This document shows, piece by piece, positions 33,783-45,671 of a stretch of 64,000 nucleotides of DNA. Below the pieces are notes generated by a model. The model worked only from the letters and a program-made list of their open reading frames with translations. It searched no databases and had not been told where the DNA came from. This stretch comes from Cranoglanis bouderius (Eukaryota > Chordata > Actinopteri > Siluriformes > Cranoglanididae): NCBI GenBank assembly GCA_023630585.1, contig CM042546.1, forward strand, positions 14,130,310-14,194,309, read 5' to 3'. Position 1 is the stretch's first letter. Each line of letters opens with the position of its first letter. The position numbers were made by a program, and so were the translations under genes.

Positions 33783-34549
33783 GTCTCCCTGCACCTGAGT
33801 TTGTTTGCATTCATCCATCTCTTATCACCTTCCTTCCCTTTTTCACTTTCTCTTTTCCTTCTATCCATTATATTGCTAATGGGATTCGGTCTTTGTGTGT
33901 GTGTATCTGTTTAAATCTTTGTTTGTAAGGTGTTGGTCATGTTTGCTGTAGTTTGTGTGTGTCAGCCGTACCTGGACTTGGAGGTTGGGGATTCTGTTTA
34001 TTCGGCTGGGTTTTTTTTTTTTGCAGAAATCCTGTGTGCGCATTAATGATTACGTGCCATATGTTGGACAATCCAATCAATCCAGAATTAAATTCAAACT
34101 AAACATTACTATTTTGTTTACGTAGATGAGGCAGTGTGTGCGCTGATATTTGTCATGGACACGCCCCCTCTTCATGCCGGGTGCGTTCATGGCGACTGAA
34201 TTTGTGTCAGTTGGTGATTTCTGTAATGTTTGCTCAATGAAAGCGTCTATAAAAATGGAAAGCCTGAATCAAGTTTGAATATAATACACATTTTTGCGTT
34301 CTGAGTGAGAGAATAACGATTTCTTGTCTTCTATTGGTCATCAAACTCTTGACTTTTTGTAGGTTCTTTAAATACATTGCTGCTGTTATCTTTAAAAATA
34401 AATCATGATGTACTGTATATATTGTGCATTGTAATGATGACTAAGCATTCCGATATCCAAATTATTAAACATCCCTCTCGTCTCTTCCTCTTCTGCTCTT
34501 TTTCATGCCTTAATCTCTCCACACCACTCACCGTCTCTCTCACACTCAT

Positions 34550-34593
34550 TTTCTTCTCCTCCTCCTCCTCCTTCTTCTTCTTCTTCTTCTTCT
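34550..34593. repeat. (CTC/CTT)n trinucleotide tract
   Basis: CTC units followed by eight CTT units in a pyrimidine-rich stretch (34480-34680). Confidence 0.93.
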
Positions 34594-35099
34594 GTATTTT
34601 GCTGTCAGTAGCAGAACAGAATATGTCTGAGTTACTTCCGTTCATTTTTTAAATCTCTTTCTCTCTCTCGCTCTTTTTATGTGTTTACGCATCGTCTTCT
34701 TATCCTACACTTTTCTTGGCGTCTCTCTTTTACCCCCCCCCCCCAATCACTTTGTTTGACTCATTTTCTTATCACTCGCTCACAGTCTGCAAAGACGCTG
34801 ATCCCTCACCCACTAATGTCTGTGCGTGTGAATGTGGGTGTTTATGTGTGTGTTTGTGATTAGGTCTGCGGTTGTAGGTCAGTTAGATGGTGTATGTGCT
34901 TCTGCCTGTGTTTGAGTTTTTCCTAAATGCACTAATAGGTTTAGTCAGTAAATAGCTTGGGGTGAGACATGTCCTTCCTGTACAATGATGTTTTGATCAA
35001 AAAAAAAAAAAAAAAAAAGCATAATATTCCTTTTGATTTTTAAGCCAATTCTCTCCTATTCATTTAAAACGACCACTGATGTGGTTTCATTACAGCTGA

Positions 35100-35580
35100 A
35101 GCTTAATCTTTTTGGCTTTAATGCAAGAAATCATGAACCAGCTTTAAAACCCTATCCTTTTCTAAATCTCAAATTCAACCCCAATCTCAAATTCTACCCC
35201 ACCATTTATTCTCCCCTCTATCAAACCATTCCTTGAAGAGCCTCAAACTAAAGATTTACCCAACCCCAAAATCTCCTCAATCTCAGATTCTGCTCAAAGA
35301 TTCTGCCCCTCTTATCCTACCTCAATCTCAAATTTAATCCAAGATCTACTGTACATTCAGCCGTAGAATTCTTCCTCAACCCAATATTCAACCTCAAACC
35401 CGGTTTCTACCCGAACCTATGATTTTAATCGTGAAGCTAGCATTAAATATGAAGCCCTGTCCTCAGGTTCAACCCTCAGCCTCAAATTCTATCCTAAACT
35501 CACATTACAGTATATGTCAAGATTATACCCCAAAACTAAAATTCTATCCCAAGATTATTTTTTTTTTTAGCCCAAACCCA
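35100..35580. repeat. degenerate short-period repeat (CTCAAATTCTACCC type)
   Basis: Variants of ctcaaattcta-ccccaa occur more than a dozen times (for example near 35166, 35186, 35245, 35325, 35390, 35480, 35545). Spacing is irregular, as in an old, diverged minisatellite. No frame is kept. Confidence 0.55.
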
Positions 35581-35614
35581 GTTCGACCCCAACAGTGGAG
35601 CTTGGCTTTGAATA

Positions 35615-35700
35615 GACTCAGGTGTGGCTCCTGCTTTATTGGAATGAAAACCTGCACCCACCCCGGCCCTTGGCAGATAAGATTGGACACCCCTGATCTA
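35615..35700. repeat. MITE half (GGGGTGTCCAATC type)
   Basis: caggtgtggctcctgcttt, gaatgaaaacctgcaccc and ttggacacccctg match one arm of a common teleost non-autonomous DNA element. The other arm is missing. Confidence 0.6.
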
Positions 35701-35734
35701 ACCCATGACCAGATTCTTTCCAAACTAAGTGTTG

Positions 35735-35990
35735 GGCCGCCATGTGGCACCAGCGCAGGTGTTCAATTCGGTTGAGATCAGGTGACTAAGACCAACACCA
35801 TATAATTTACATCAATTTCATCCTCGACAAACCATTCAGTGAGCCCTCGTACAGTACCATGTGGATGGGGGTGCAGTCATCCTGGAAAAGACCACACCCA
35901 TTGGGATAGAAATCATAGGGTGAAGGTCAGAATAACTTTGTATTGATTTGCAGGGGCTAGTGAATGTGTACAGTGCGTCAGAACTTTGTT
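35735..35990 (-). mobile_element. Tc1/mariner-like relic
   Basis: On the - strand cctgatctcaaccgaattga then acacctgcg encodes a PDLNRIEHL-like motif, the third catalytic block of Tc1/mariner transposases. Preceding bases (catccacatggtactgtac, gagggctcactgaatggttt) fit the same dispersed element. Frame is broken. Confidence 0.55.
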
Positions 35991-36162
35991 CCAGAGCAAT
36001 TAGTGAATTGCTTCCCACCCGCTAAAGGTTTGTTGCTAATCGGGTGTAGACTTGCCATCTGCAGAATTCTGTCTTTTCAGCAAGAGTCAGAAATGAATAT
36101 GGAACTTTAGAGATACCGAAAGCAAGATTGAGGAAGAAAAAGAGAAGTGAGAGCGAAAGACT

Positions 36163-36187
36163 TGTGTGTGTGTGTGTGTGTGTGTGT
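36163..36187. repeat. (TG)n microsatellite
   Basis: 12 TG units. Confidence 0.95.
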
Positions 36188-36619
36188 TCTTTCATAAATT
36201 TGTGTGCAAATCATTGTGCAGTTTTATGTTTGTGGGCATTGTGTTGTTTGTGCTGGGGATTAGTTATGTCTGCAAATATATAAATTTTGCAATTTTAAAC
36301 CAAATTGTTTCTTTATTACATTAGCAGCACGCTGTGCTTGCTGCAGATGCTCATTTGCTCATTTGGATCCATACTGAGTACTTTTCCACAATAGCACATC
36401 TCCCAACAGAGCCACAGAAGGATTGAGACGCAAATAGCATAGAAATAACTTTCTTTCCAACTTATCTGCCTTCTAACATTATAACAGCCTCTGCACAATC
36501 AGCCTTTCTATAAGATCAAATGAGGACATTTGGAAGTGAGAGGTTTTCGAATGTTGTTGTTTTGTTTTGGTGCTTTTCATATCTTTGAGGACAAATCCTC
36601 TTTTTCAAGACATTATCCA

Positions 36620-36710
36620 TATTTATACCACAATGCCGTTGAATTCTCAAATCTGATTGGCCAGAAACTGGTGCTTAATTTTCTATAACAGCAGCTCTGA
36701 CAGTAGCCAA
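36620..36710. repeat. dispersed teleost repeat (ttctataacagcagctctgac type)
   Basis: ttctcaaatctgattggcca and ttctataacagcagctctga are recognisable fish interspersed repeat segments. The palindromic element at 36711-37310 follows directly. Confidence 0.5.
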
Positions 36711-37310
36711 TGGAAGAAACCACAGAGAAAAATTAAAAATTAAAAAAAGGTAATTGTGACTTTATTGCTCACAATTGCTACTTTATATCTCACAATTCTG
36801 AATTTTTGTTCCTCAGAATTGCGAGATTTAAACTTGTAATCACAATTCTGAGGAACAAAATTCAGATTGTAGCAACTGTGAGCAATAAAGTCAGAATTAC
36901 CTTTTTTAAAAAATTTTTTCCATTATGAGTTTAAATCTTACAATTCTGACTTTTTCTTTTACTCGCAATCTAGACACACACTTGTCACAGTCCCTGAAAT
37001 GTGAATAACATAACGCCTTTGTATCTCAGCGACAGGTTTTCCTTGTCTTCACTAACTGATGAGTGTTGTTCTTATGTAGCCTATTTATAGAGAATGATTA
37101 ATGCTTTGTCGGTGCATTCTTTGCAGCTCACAATATTTCAAGTGGACGTCTAAATTGTGAGGGGTAAAAAGTCAGAATTGTGAAACATAAACTCGTAATT
37201 GCGAGAAATAAAGTCAAAATTGTGAGAAAAAAAGTCGCAATTCTGAGCTATAAAGTCAATATTACCTTTTTAATATATATTTTTTTCTCCATGATGGAAA
37301 CATTCTTCCA
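36711..37310. mobile_element. palindromic repeat element with internal hairpin
   Basis: Outer arms tggaagaa and ttcttcca bracket about 600 bp. Inner arms (aaaaaggtaat...gactttat) are inverted between 36745 and 37270. The left half is itself a near-perfect palindrome at 36749-36901. The filler is made of variants of agtcagaattgtgaga and aactcgtaattgcgag. A non-coding MITE-like element common in fish. Confidence 0.75.
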
Positions 37311-37399
37311 TAGTAGTCCTTACTACGAGGCACATCACAGGTTTATATTAATGCACTTATTCCAATAGAGATAAATTAAAAAAAAAAAAAAAAATCTTG

Positions 37400-37575
37400 T
37401 TATTTAATGTTTACATAACATTTATGGAAGGAGTCTCCAGTGTCACTGCTATGGCATGTTGTTCTTTAATTAATTTGAAAAGAAAAAGTAATCATTAGCA
37501 AATTGCTGTGGTATAAGAGGAATAAAGCACTTGGGATGTATTATTAATAATCAACTTCCGGGTGGTAACATTGAC
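37400..37575. repeat. dispersed repeat R1, partial copy
   Basis: tttatggaaggagtctccag and tgctgtggtataagaggaat match 11940-12470. Confidence 0.65.
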
Positions 37576-37997
37576 GCCACTTTGTGTCAGGCCTCATCAC
37601 ACCAAACTGGGAGGATGAGGTCTAACACACAGGACTGACCAGGGCTGCTGTTTTTAAACACACAATCGAATACTTAAACAGCATGATCTAACTTATTAGC
37701 AAAATTGCATGATAGTTTCAATTATCACAAAGCCTAATAACATAGGCCAAAGGGGCTGAAAACGTGGTTAATGATTTTAATAATAAAATATGATAAACTT
37801 CAGGTTAGTTAGCTTGGTAATTTAGCTACTGGATTTAATGTTAGCTAGCTTGCTAGGAACCTTGGCTAGTAGCTGTATTGTGAGGCCAAAGCTATTCGCA
37901 AATAGATAAATAAATACTGAGTGTGTATGTGTTTATTTGATTAATATTTGATATATGCAGCTTGAGACTGTTCCATGCAGTTTAGTAGTAGTAGTAT

Positions 37998-38000
37998 TTC

Positions 38001-38043
<43 letters not shown>
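37998..38043. repeat. (CT)n microsatellite
   Basis: About 23 CT units with one G interruption. Confidence 0.95.
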
Positions 38044-38046
<3 letters not shown>

Positions 38047-38189
38047 TGTGTTTAGTGTGTTTATGGTTGTGTGTATTTGATGGTTGCTCTGACAGAAGGT
38101 AATTGGTTTCCTCACACTCTTCCCTCTGGTTGGAGAAGCAGCAGAAAGCAATTTGTGCAGCACGTCAGTTCACATCTGCACTCTCTACA

Positions 38190-38223
<34 letters not shown>

Positions 38224-38249
38224 ACACACACACACACATACACACACAC
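38190..38249. repeat. (AC)n microsatellite
   Basis: AC array with two TAC interruptions. Confidence 0.95.
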
Positions 38250-39455
38250 CTTTTCAGAAGATCTAAGAGATAGACTAAAGCTTTATCCTCATTGCTTTTC
38301 ATGATTGTAACATCTAGGTATGGTCCAGAGCGTGCAAACAGAAAACTTTGTAGATCCAGGAGTTCTAACTCTGGATTAGGAGAAGGGCGTGATCATATGT
38401 TTCAGTAAGTTAAAAATAGTTCCTGTGCAATTTCTTTCAAATCTGTAGGCCTCAAGCTGGTAGCCATAAATAATTCAACATTAGTGTTATCTACATCTTG
38501 GATACAATATGTGGCCACACGCAATGTATAAGGCTTTTCTGATTCTAATAAGCAGAGGATTGAATTTAAAAACAAGCAGCCTGTTGCTAACAGTTAGCAT
38601 TAGCTTTTTCACTGGCTAAGATGAAAACAAACACCAGGGTCTTTGGTTATATCTATGTTCTTCACCACAGGTTTCCAATGATTGTGGTGGCAATCGCCCA
38701 AGCTATTAACTAGTTTACGAAGATGAAGGTCATGTGATATCACACGGCCATCTTGCTCATGTTCCAAAAAAAAAAAAAGGAAAATTAGCAACAGTTTGCT
38801 GAAAGTGGCTGACTTTGGAGTCTAGCTAAATAAACAAAAATAGTGCCATGAAATAAGCCATTAATTATAGCTAGATGGATAACGTCATGGCAAGGGTTTG
38901 TTAACATAAATAGCTAAATAGTTAGTTCATATCTTCTAGCATCACTTGAATAAAAGGAGCTGTTGCACTGCAGTCTCTAGACATTACTTACGTAATGCTA
39001 GATCAGCACTTTTGATGATGTCCTCAAAAGTCATTAGTGAGGGACCAGTCTGACAGCGGGGATTACTTCAGTGACCACACCTGCTTTATTTTGAAAATAA
39101 AATGGTGAAATGTTTAGAAATGTGGCCCAAACAGGTTGTTACAGTTTCCCTGAATGGCAACAAATGCCATGTGCTCATGTTTTGGTTTCTGTTCTTTTCC
39201 TGTCTCCATTCCTCCATTCACATTTTTTTTTTTTTTTTTGGTTTGCTACCCTATTGTGTTCACCTGTTCTGTGTTAGCCCTTGATTATTTTGTTTGTGTA
39301 TATACCCTGTTTTCTCAAAGTATCACTGCAAAGTTGTATCGTGCAGTTAGTTACTTTAAGTCGGAGCCTTGTTTTGTTCTGAATGGTGTTTCATTGCATA
39401 TTCTGCTTTTGACTTTAACCTGCTGTGACATAGATTATTATTTTTGTTTGACATG

Positions 39456-40223
39456 GGCCGTTTCTCAATATGTGTTCTTGTGCGATCTCGCGTCCTTGTG
39501 AACTCGTTCTACGTCGTCATCATCCACCGCCGAAGTTCAATTCCAATACTGAAGAACGCAAGTACCGGGGACCCATGAAATTACCCGGATGTGTTCTTGA
39601 TATCGAGGATGCATCGGATGCAGACCTGAGCGCACCGAACGGCAAAACGATAGCGGATGACTGAAGCCTGACCAGTACCTGAAGTTTTTTTTAACGACAA
39701 ACTTTTAATGATAATAAAATAAGTTTATTAAATAAACTTTTAATAACAATTGTCAATAATGACAATATCAAAATATGTGTCTAAAAAGAATGATTTTGAT
39801 ATATACTTTAGATTGAGATATATATGAGGTTGTTGAAAAGTCTAATTTATCTATGCTACCTTCGCGTAGGTAGTGGTAAACCTGTTAGCTTAGTTTTTAG
39901 TTCACGTGAGGTTGCAGATGCAAACAGAGAGCTTACTACTTTAAAACATGCTTAATTAACTATTGGTTAATCAGCCAGTTAACAGTAAATCTTTTAACCA
40001 GCTGAAACATCTTACGTCGGGAGCACTGTAGAAATGAGGACCCTGTTCCACTACTAGAAATGTGCTGGGTCGGTCCATTGCACCACAGGAAGCTCAATTC
40101 TCGCAAAGCTGCATCCTGTGTCGTCCTGTCCTTCTGAGTTCATTCTTTCAAGGCAGCCTGGCAAGACCGGTCTTCATGAGAATGCAAGTTCTTTCTTTGC
40201 GTTCTTAGAATTGAGAAACAGCC
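39456..40223. mobile_element. non-autonomous DNA transposon, about 770 bp
   Basis: Left end ggccgtttctcaatatgtgt and right end ttagaattgagaaacagcc are inverted repeats. The left arm is CpG-rich (gcgatctcgcgtcc). No transposase frame and no clear target duplication. Confidence 0.65.
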
Positions 40224-40849
40224 TTTGTGTTCTGCCCTTTGCTATGGACCAAACGAAACCACTACTGCACTTGCATCCTGCCACACACTTTAAACTTTAA
40301 GTGCATTTTACATACCATGTTTTGGTTTGGTTTAGTATGATAGTGTGCTTAGTAAGCCATTCCTGATTTCCTGTCAAAACAAATCATCTTTAAAACCTGG
40401 AAGTTGAAGTTCTCTGTCTAGGACATTACCTAACAGTTCTCAGAGTGTTTGCTGTCAGGATATCAGTACCTACCTAGAAGATGGAGCCTGATTTTTGGTG
40501 GAGATATCCCTCTAAGTGTTACGATTACAGACTGACAGTTAAAATGACACTTATTGATCACTCTCACACTTTTTTAGCCCAAACACTTCTGTTGCATCAT
40601 TTGCTATGGACAGATTGTTTTGGCTTTGCTCAGAAGCTTCACTCTCGCCTGTTTGACACTCCCTGATTTTTTTTGTTCAAGCACAAACATAATTTAGCAT
40701 CTGTCACTCATGCTCGATAGGGCTCGGAGCATCAGACTGACCATCAGACTCTCTCCCTCCCTCCACGGACGTTATCTCATTCCACTCAGCTTTGTCTAAA
40801 GTTTCACATCTTTCCTCCAGGAAGGGAGCAGGACAGCCTGTCAGGTGAT

Positions 40850-40874
40850 TTTTTTTTTTTTTTTTTTTTTTTTT
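40850..40874. repeat. poly(T) tract
   Basis: 25 thymines. Confidence 0.95.
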
Positions 40875-41079
40875 GAAAACGAATGCGTATCGAGAAGGAA
40901 AGAAGAGAGACAGAGAGATGCATACTATCTTCCTTTATACTTTAGGTATATGTTCTCTTTTCCCTCTTTCCTCCACGCCCCTTTCTCTTTGCATTAGGCT
41001 CACTGTCAGCATAGCGCCTAGCATCATGTTAACCCCCTTGGCGCTATCATCACTGCACTTATGGAGCCGTCTATCTGAG

Positions 41080-41690
41080 ACAGCAAGAGGGAGAGAGATA
41101 TAGAGAAAGGGAAGGAAAGAGGAGTAGCTTTAGGGCAAAAAGGTAGCAAGGGGAGTTCGGTAGAGAAAGTTTCTTGGGAGAGGAAGAGTGTGTGTGTGTG
41201 TTTGAGCGAGAGAGAGAGAGAGAGAACATGTAGGCCCAGACAGAAGAATAGGAGGAATGGAGGAATGGAACAAGAGACAGAAGGAGAATGAGGAATAGAG
41301 CAAGAAGCGAGGGAATAGAGGACAACAAGAAAGAGTGAAGTCTTCTGCCCTGTGGCTTGCATCACAAAAAAGTACTGAGCACAGATCTTATATAAATCCT
41401 TAGGGGGGAAAAAGAGATTTCCAAAGGGGCTGAAAGTGATGGAGAGAATAAACAAAGGAATGAAAGAAGGAAAAAAAAAAGTGAAAATATGAAGGAAGAA
41501 GAGAAGTGACGAAAGAAAGGGAATGAGAGTTTGATAAAGGAAAAAGAAGAGAAAGAGAATGTAAAAAAAAGCAGAAAGAAAAAAAGAAATGAGGAAAAAA
41601 GAAAAAATGTGAGACATATAGTAGGAATGAGAGAAAAGAAGAAAATAGAAAGAAAGAAAATTAAAAGATAAACAGGCATAAGCAGATCCC
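41080..41690 (+). repeat. 600-bp polypurine tract
   Basis: The + strand is almost entirely A and G (gaaagaaagaaaatt, gagagagagag, aaggaaaaagaag), with few pyrimidines. It explains a 240-residue Phe/Ser/Leu-rich - strand open frame, which I do not regard as a gene. Confidence 0.85.
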
Positions 41691-41694
41691 AAAG

Positions 41695-43009
41695 TTTCCA
41701 TTAAAAGCACATCCTGAAGTGCATGGACTTCACTAATGAAAAACAATATTCTCCATCAAGCTGGTTCCAATTTTCTCGAATAGCAGTTGACAGATCAGCT
41801 TTGCAGGATGGAACCTTGTCATGGCCCAATTTTTTTTTTTTAAATTTCCACCATAAATTTGCAATCGGATTGAGATCCGGACTGTTTGCTGGCCATGTGA
41901 CTGAGTTGATCTGCCTTTCCTGAAGAAAAGCTTTAACACTCTTTGCTCTGTGGCAAGATACATCATCATCCTGAGAAAACGTCTTCATCACCAAACCTAT
42001 TTTCTACTGATGGAACGAGAAAAGTGTCCAAAATTTCAGTGTACACCTGTGCATTGACTGTTGAGGTCTCCCCTGGTCCTTTACCTGACATGCGACCCCA
42101 TATCATAAATGAGTGCGGAAATTTGATTGTTTTCTTCAGGCAGTCAACTTTATATGTTTCATTAGAACGGCACCAGACAAAAGTTCCAGCATCGTCTCCT
42201 TGGCCAATGCAGATTCATGATTCATCACTGAATATCACTTTCATCCAATCATCCACACTCCATGATTGCTTCTCTTTAGCTCACTGTAACCTTGTTTTCT
42301 TCTGTTTAGGTGGTTTCATTTGGCTTTTCTATACGTAAATCCCATCTCATTCAGCTGAGTTCTTACAGTTCTGTCACAAACATTGACTCCTTTTTCCACC
42401 CATTTGTCTTTCATTTGTTTTGTTGTTCATTTTCTATTTTCAAGGCATATTGCTTTGAGTTTTCTATCCTGACACTTTGACGTCTTCGTTGGTCGACCCA
42501 TATGTTTTCCTTTTATAACCTTCCCATTTTGTTTATACTTGCACCTAATATTAGACACAACTGACTGGAAGCAACCGACATCTTTTACCACACTCCGTGT
42601 CGTATTTCCTTCTCGAAGGAGTTTTATAATCCTTTCCACTGTTTCAAAAGACAACTCTGTAATTGGGGCCATGTTTCCTTTCACAAAGTCCAAGGTTAAG
42701 GTCTGTAAGCACTCTCTTTTAACTGCCGACTAATTTGCATTTTTAGACTGGTATTTGTTTTAGAAATGCAAATTACAAGGTGATTCCATATTTTTTTCCT
42801 CTACTTGATCTGGAAACAAAATACGCCATTAATTAAGCAAATTTTATTTAATTTGTTTGAGGTATGTTTCACGAAGCCAGAATGTTCAGCTATTAAACAA
42901 AAGTTGTTTTGTGTCATATCTGCGATTTGTTTATTTGCTACGAAGTAAAAAAATACGCCGAGCGAGCATCCTCTAAGTGTGGTGATTCCATCATTTTTGC
43001 CAGGGGTTG
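41695..43009 (-). mobile_element. Tc1-like transposon, 3' end truncated
   Basis: The right end reads tgattccatcatttttgcc then aggggttg and abuts TA. A sub-terminal ggtgattccatat repeats it near 42780. These match the terminal repeat of a well-known fish Tc1-like element. The left (3') end runs into the polypurine tract without a terminal repeat. Confidence 0.85.
41710..42672 (-). pseudogene. Tc1-like transposase, broken
   Basis: Likely start ATG at 42672 (MAPITELSFETVERIIKLL), giving a helix-turn-helix N-terminus with the GRPTK hinge. The middle is frameshifted. A second frame (41994-41701) has FSQDDDVSCHRAKSV (second catalytic D block) and PANSPDLNPIANLWW, where the expected third catalytic E of NPIE is A. 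The first catalytic D lies in the frameshifted part. The copy is inactive. Confidence 0.85.
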
Positions 43010-43099
43010 TATAAACAGCTGTTCCCTGATCAGCATCTGTTTCTGTCTCTCTGTCGAAGTCAACAAAACAAAAAACAACGCAGCTTGTCATGTTACACA

Positions 43100-43180
43100 G
43101 GAACCAGAAAGCCTTGTCTGTCCATTTACTGCTAAATGTACAGCTTTAATTCTGACTGATACTGGAGACTCCTTCCAGAA
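43100..43180. repeat. dispersed repeat R1 fragment
   Basis: Contains gatactggagactccttcc, the reverse complement of the R1 core with one base change. Confidence 0.5.
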
Positions 43181-43504
43181 ATGCTACATAAACGTGTGTT
43201 GTTGCGGTGTGTTGTAAACAGTGCGCTGTTGCTTGCTAGTATCAAACTTTACCTGCATTTGAAGGATGAGTGGTTGTTAAATCTTAGACTGAAAGGCTGT
43301 GAGTTCAACGAGCACTCGGCTCTCTGCTTGGATTGGATTTTGTCTGACTTTGGCTTTGGATAAAAGTGTTTGCATCAAATAGTGATTGTGTCTGTGATTA
43401 GATTGTTGTGTAGCGTCTAGTTATGGCAAATCACTGCTTTGATCATCAGGTGATTTTTATCTACAGTAAACTGGCTAACTGTGCTTATTATCTGTTGGCA
43501 TACA

Positions 43505-43525
43505 AGTTAGTGACATACACACAAA

Positions 43526-43581
<56 letters not shown>
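43505..43581. repeat. (AC)n microsatellite
   Basis: AC array with a short CGCG interruption. Confidence 0.96.
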
Positions 43582-43586
<5 letters not shown>

Positions 43587-43711
43587 TGCGATGGTCAGAG
43601 CTCTGATGAATCATGGTGGCTAACAGTGTTAGATACGCCGCTGCAGTTCTGCAACCCCGTGAGCCAAAGGCCAAACCGTTCAACTGTAACTTTATTACAC
43701 ACCAATTCCCT

Positions 43712-43712
43712 G

Positions 43713-43749
<37 letters not shown>

Positions 43750-43795
43750 TGAGAGAGAGAGACAGAGAGAGAGAGAGAGGAGAGGAGAGGAGAGT
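43712..43795. repeat. compound (GT)n(GA)n microsatellite
   Basis: GT array followed by GA and GGAGA units. Confidence 0.95.
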
Positions 43796-43854
43796 TTATT
43801 ACTAGAGTTAAACAGTATGTGTGCTGAATAAGTGAGCTTTGTGTGTGTTAGTTT

Positions 43855-44244
43855 TGTTTGCCTGCTTGTGTGTGTATTACTTTGAGTTTAGTGTGTACCT
43901 GCTTGTGTATTTATTTGAGATTTGTGTACCTTTTTGTGTGTATTAATTTGATTGTGTGTATTCATTTGAGTTTAGTGTGTGTATTAATTAGAGTTTTGTG
44001 TACCTGTTTGTGTGTGTATTAATTAGAGTTTTGTGTACCTGTTTGTGTGTGTATTAATTTTTTAGGTTTTTTTTGTACCTACTGTACTTGCATGTATTAC
44101 TTTGTGTTTTTTTTTTGTGTACCTGCTTGTGTGTGTATATTAATTTGAATTTGGTGTGTACCTGCTTGTGTGTATTACTTTGAGTTTTGTGTACCTGCTT
44201 GTGTATTTGAATTTGATGTGTATCTGCATGAACCACATATCTTT

Positions 44245-44287
<43 letters not shown>

Positions 44288-44340
44288 TATGTTTTTATGT
44301 CTATTCGCTTAAAATTGTGATTTGCTCCCATGTGCATTAC
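43855..44340. repeat. degenerate minisatellite with (GT)n core
   Basis: Units like gtgtgtattaatttgagttt then tgtgtacctgcttgt recur about a dozen times with period near 35-45 bp, ending in a pure GT array at 44246-44284. Confidence 0.75.
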
Positions 44341-44634
44341 TTTGAGGAATTCGAATTCCTTTTTGAAATCTAGTCTAGTACTCAAACGGATGTTCGGCTC
44401 CCACTTTCTCTGTGTTTGTGTGTTTGAGAAAGACCGAGGGGGAGAGAAGGCTGTGAGAACTTTTGTTATGCCGTTATTATCACAGATGAGGTTGGAGAAA
44501 CAGGCTTTGTGATGGTTGTCTGTTGTCTCAGTCGTTTATTCGCTTATTTGCATAAATACACTTGAAAAATCAAAGCATTTATCTGAAGCAATTTCCTTCT
44601 CCACGCTCTGCAGGGCTGAAATAGCTATTCACAC

Positions 44635-44637
<3 letters not shown>

Positions 44638-44670
<33 letters not shown>
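44638..44670. repeat. (AC)n microsatellite
   Basis: 16 AC units, followed 65 bp later by a GT array (44741-44768). Confidence 0.95.
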
Positions 44671-44673
<3 letters not shown>

Positions 44674-45606
44674 TACACATACTCATACTCAAACACCTGC
44701 ATACAAACACTCTCATAGTCACTATCATAGAGTGTAAGAGTGTGTGTGTGTGTGTGGGTGTGTGTGTGGCCAGAACAGGACAGAAATTTCACTCATGACC
44801 AGCTGCTGAGAGAGCGTTATAGGCTGGACCGAGTCTGAGTGTTTCATATATAAATATAAACTCACATGGGTCTTTCCCCATGCAGGTGCACATATAATTC
44901 ACAGGCTAATGCAGGAATATTATTCATTTGCTTGCGTCCAAGACATTTATTTGTCGTATTTTTTTTGCAGTCAGAAATGAATGTTTGCAGTATTGCCTGC
45001 TGAGACCCCAAACACAGTGCTGAAGCAGGGCCAAATGATATTTTCCTTCCCCCCCCTCCCTTCTCCCAGAGGATCACTGAGAGTTTGCTTGCAATAGTTA
45101 CATCATTCATGATGTCAACACAAACTCCAAAGACAAAGCAAAAATGGTACAGAGTGATAGATTTACACACATGCCATGGCCATGCCATATTACAGTATGT
45201 TCCTCAGTTGCTGTGAGTTGCCCTGACAATCCTATAATAGTAATTCACATTAAGGAGGGCAAAGTTGGCGGGACGTTTCTACACATATATTGACTCAGAT
45301 ATGGTAAACATCATGAACTTTAGGCTCGAAAGAAATCTGACTCCACGGGAGCCACAACCAGTCGGGGGAGCAAGAGAGAGTATGGAATTGATTATATCAG
45401 GAAAGCGTAAGCCATCCGAGTGTGTTGGAGACCAAAAATGCGCAGATTCAATAATAAAATACATGGTTGAAGCACAAATTGGGTTGGAAGTGACCAGCAG
45501 TGGCAGACTGCATTTTAGATTGCAAGTGTTAGTGTTGGTCATAAACAGGCTTGGTTCAACTGCTACTTAAATCTCTCTCTCTCTCTATCTCTCTCTCTCT
45601 CTCTAG

Positions 45607-45671
45607 GCCACAGACAATGATTTTGGCACGTTTGGTGTCGTGCGCTACTACTTCAGTGACGAGCCTGACCA
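45607..45671 (+). CDS. cdh23: cdh23 window exon 5: EC5, ATDND segment
   Basis: The acceptor lies at the end of a CT microsatellite (...ctctctag) and the donor is CA/gtgaga. The 65-nt exon starts on a codon boundary and ends after two bases of a glutamine codon. It encodes ATDNDFGTFGVVRYYFSDEP plus D and the split Q. ATDND is the EC5 calcium motif. A 21.3-kb intron precedes it and a 96-bp intron follows. Confidence 0.95.

Larger units (their letters stand above)
24316..45606 (+). other. cdh23 intron between window exons 4 and 5 (21.3 kb)
   Basis: The largest intron. It opens with an AC microsatellite directly after the donor (24323-24359). Itemised below are SINEs, nested transposons, palindromes, microsatellites and a purine tract. 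I see nothing definable in about 24400-25700, 28210-29370, 31810-32580, 32730-33640, 38250-39450 and 40230-40840. The stretch 44800-45200 just before exon 5 is single-copy and homeodomain-site-like (ggctaatgcagg, ataattcac) but has no firm signal. Confidence 0.85.

Noticed and set aside
41024..41746. 240-residue - strand open frame with apparent hydrophobic segments
   Set aside because: It comes from the polypurine tract. Phe/Leu/Ser content is explained by base composition.
45265..45570. 101-residue + strand open frame just before exon 5
   Set aside because: It overlaps an 87-residue frame on the other strand, has no recognisable domain or splice logic, and does not resemble cdh23.
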